Shown piece after piece: positions 4,313 through 5,121 of a stretch of DNA of 5,121 bases. A program made the position numbers and the translations under genes. Position 1 is the first letter of the stretch, and each line of letters opens with the position of its first letter. The notes below the pieces were generated by a model. That model ran no database searches and was not told where the DNA came from. It saw only the letters and a list, made by a program, of their open reading frames with translations. The stretch is taken from the NCBI GenBank assembly GCA_021805625.1, contig JAJZEU010000072.1:1-5121 (forward strand), given 5' to 3'. The stretch comes from Microcaldota archaeon (GTDB lineage: Archaea > Micrarchaeota > Micrarchaeia > Micrarchaeales > CABMGC01).

Positions 4313-4849
4313 CTATTTGGAAACCAACCTGCAAACAAAGCCGTAGTGGTTCTGTCCGGCTTCAATGCTCTTTACAACCTTAAATCCATTTCCAGAAAGT
4401 ATCTCCTTAGCTTCCTCCACAGGTATGCGCAGCTTGAAAGGGGGGCCCCTTGCAGTATTGACCTTCTCCCAGTCTACGTCTATCAACATTCCACCTGGCT
4501 TGCATATACGCTTAGCCTCTCCGAAAAATGCAGCTCTGTCTTCTATGTCATGGAAGACATTCGCTAGAAAGATTGCGTCTATGGAATGGTCAGGAATGCC
4601 GGTGCTTGACATATTGGTTTGCATTATCTCTATCACATTCTCGCCAACATTGTTCCCCTTCATCCCTTCTCTTAGGTAATCCAAGGCAACAGGATCGGAA
4701 TCGACAGCGTATACCTTACCTTCTGTTCCCACTATTGAAGCTATTGGAATAGTGAAGAAGCCCTGGCCGCAGCCAAGATCAGCAACTGCCATGCCCTTCG
4801 CTATGCCCACGTTCCTCAGAATATTTTCAGGATCGATAAGGCTTCTCAT
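4313..4849 (-). CDS. Class I SAM-dependent methyltransferase (UbiE/type 11-like)
   Basis: This soluble 178-aa Rossmann-fold methyltransferase uses S-adenosylmethionine; its acceptor is unknown. Visible are the family opening IDPENILRNVGIAKGM, motif I VADLGCGQGFF (22-32), the ribose-binding acidic residue Asp50 in KVYAVDSDP, motif IV-like FLANVFHDIED (94-104), and post-motif KPGGMLIDVDWEK (117-129). The end, GFKVVKSIEAGQNHYGFVCR, resembles family members grouped with UbiE/menaquinone-type enzymes by similarity only. The ATG at 4849 is preceded by AGGGGA, a plausible ribosome binding site; upstream the frame is open for only 21 codons to a TAG and offers no better start. It is followed 8 nt later by the exporter ATPase, so it probably shares its transcript. 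It may modify the exported compound or a membrane lipid, but that is inference from position. Confidence 0.88.
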   Translation of the reverse strand: MRSLIDPENILRNVGIAKGMAVADLGCGQGFFTIPIASIVGTEGKVYAVDSDPVALDYLREGMKGNNVGENVIEIMQTNMSSTGIPDHSIDAIFLANVFHDIEDRAAFFGEAKRICKPGGMLIDVDWEKVNTARGPPFKLRIPVEEAKEILSGNGFKVVKSIEAGQNHYGFVCRLVSK

Positions 4850-4912
4850 GTAGTCCCCTGTGCTCTGTGCTGCCGCAGTGCCAGCCCTGCCAGTAGTTTG
4901 CCATTCAAATAC

Positions 4913-5121
4913 CTACCTGAGCTTTGCAAGCCTCTGCGCTATTTTCTCTATTCTTGTTTTGTAGGCATCGAACTCCTTCTTCTCGTTCTGGGCCAGCTCC
5001 TCAAGGTATGAGACGTTGCTCTCTATGTTTGTAAGCACCTCTTCTGTGCTGTTCCTAGGTCCTACTACCTTCCTGTAGGTTTCGGTGAGCTCGTACTTGC
5101 CCTCCTTGTTCTTCTTTATCA
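4913..5121 (-). CDS. C-terminal part of an unidentified coiled-coil protein, possibly a winged-helix regulator (5' end outside window)
   Basis: The last 68 residues of a gene running off the window edge end in TAG at 4913-4915. I do not recognise the family. The first visible stretch, KKNKEGKYELTETYRKVV, resembles the wing and last helix of a winged helix-turn-helix protein ('G.Y.LT..gr..'). The remaining 45 or so residues (from STEEVLTNIESNVSYLEEL to KTRIEKIAQRLAKLR) are strongly charged and helical with spaced hydrophobics, consistent with a coiled coil. Regulators with a DNA-binding head and coiled-coil tail (for example PadR type) often accompany DrrAB-like exporters, which would fit, but the fragment is too short to assign. 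The methyltransferase gene starts 63 nt downstream on the same strand; I see no clear TATA box between them. Confidence 0.7.
   Translation of the reverse strand, partial: IKKNKEGKYELTETYRKVVGPRNSTEEVLTNIESNVSYLEELAQNEKKEFDAYKTRIEKIAQRLAKLR

Noticed and set aside
4850..4915. TAG between the coiled-coil gene and the methyltransferase in the same frame, as a possible pyrrolysine or readthrough fusion
   Set aside because: The two share a frame across 21 sense codons, but TAG is also the ordinary stop of scpB, the methyltransferase and the permease here, and no downstream pyrrolysine insertion structure is visible. The methyltransferase has its own ATG with a plausible ribosome binding site.

Overview
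The window looks archaeal. Evidence: TATA boxes with A-rich BRE-like flanks sit 24-27 nt upstream of start codons (leaderless arrangement) or about 35 nt upstream of a tRNA; the ABC permease has a Shine-Dalgarno site of the AGGTGA type; Ile is often ATA and Arg often AGG/AGA; the tRNA-Val has archaeal-looking arms and no encoded CCA; and ScpAB, a PduO-type cobalamin adenosyltransferase and a RelE pair occur together. The codon bias recalls Thermoplasmata or Micrarchaeota-type genomes, but the lineage cannot be fixed from the sequence alone.

Layout. (1) Positions 2-827, + strand: the end of scpA followed by scpB, the two non-SMC partners of an SMC chromosome-segregation complex. (2) Positions 828-1373, - strand: a PduO-type cob(I)alamin adenosyltransferase converging on scpB with no base between the two stop codons. 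(3) Positions 1374-1431: a 58-nt divergent intergenic region with one AT-rich block that could serve the adenosyltransferase on one side and tRNA-Val(CAC), 1432-1503, on the other. (4) Positions 1504-1892: a looser region holding an orphan two-helix membrane ORF with codon use unlike its neighbours, a palindrome, and a T-tract. (5) Positions 1893-2377: an antitoxin-toxin pair (RelB-tailed antitoxin and RelE toxin, ATGA overlap) behind a compact promoter with three hexamers spaced exactly 10 bp apart. (6) Positions 2378-2543: 166 nt of non-coding sequence between convergent units, with one weak hairpin. (7) Positions 2544-5121, - strand: a tight operon reading a partial coiled-coil protein (possibly a winged-helix regulator), a SAM methyltransferase, a DrrA-type ABC ATPase and an ABC-2 permease.

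How the genes fit together: the ATPase and permease would form one exporter of the drug/lipid (DrrAB) class, and the methyltransferase is apparently co-transcribed with it. The toxin-antitoxin pair and the orphan membrane ORF next to a tRNA look like an accessory insertion between housekeeping genes. I found no clear evidence for a wholly new system. The items most worth checking are C at tRNA position 55, the 10-bp-phased operator of the toxin-antitoxin pair, the possible bidirectional promoter, and the methyltransferase-exporter operon.
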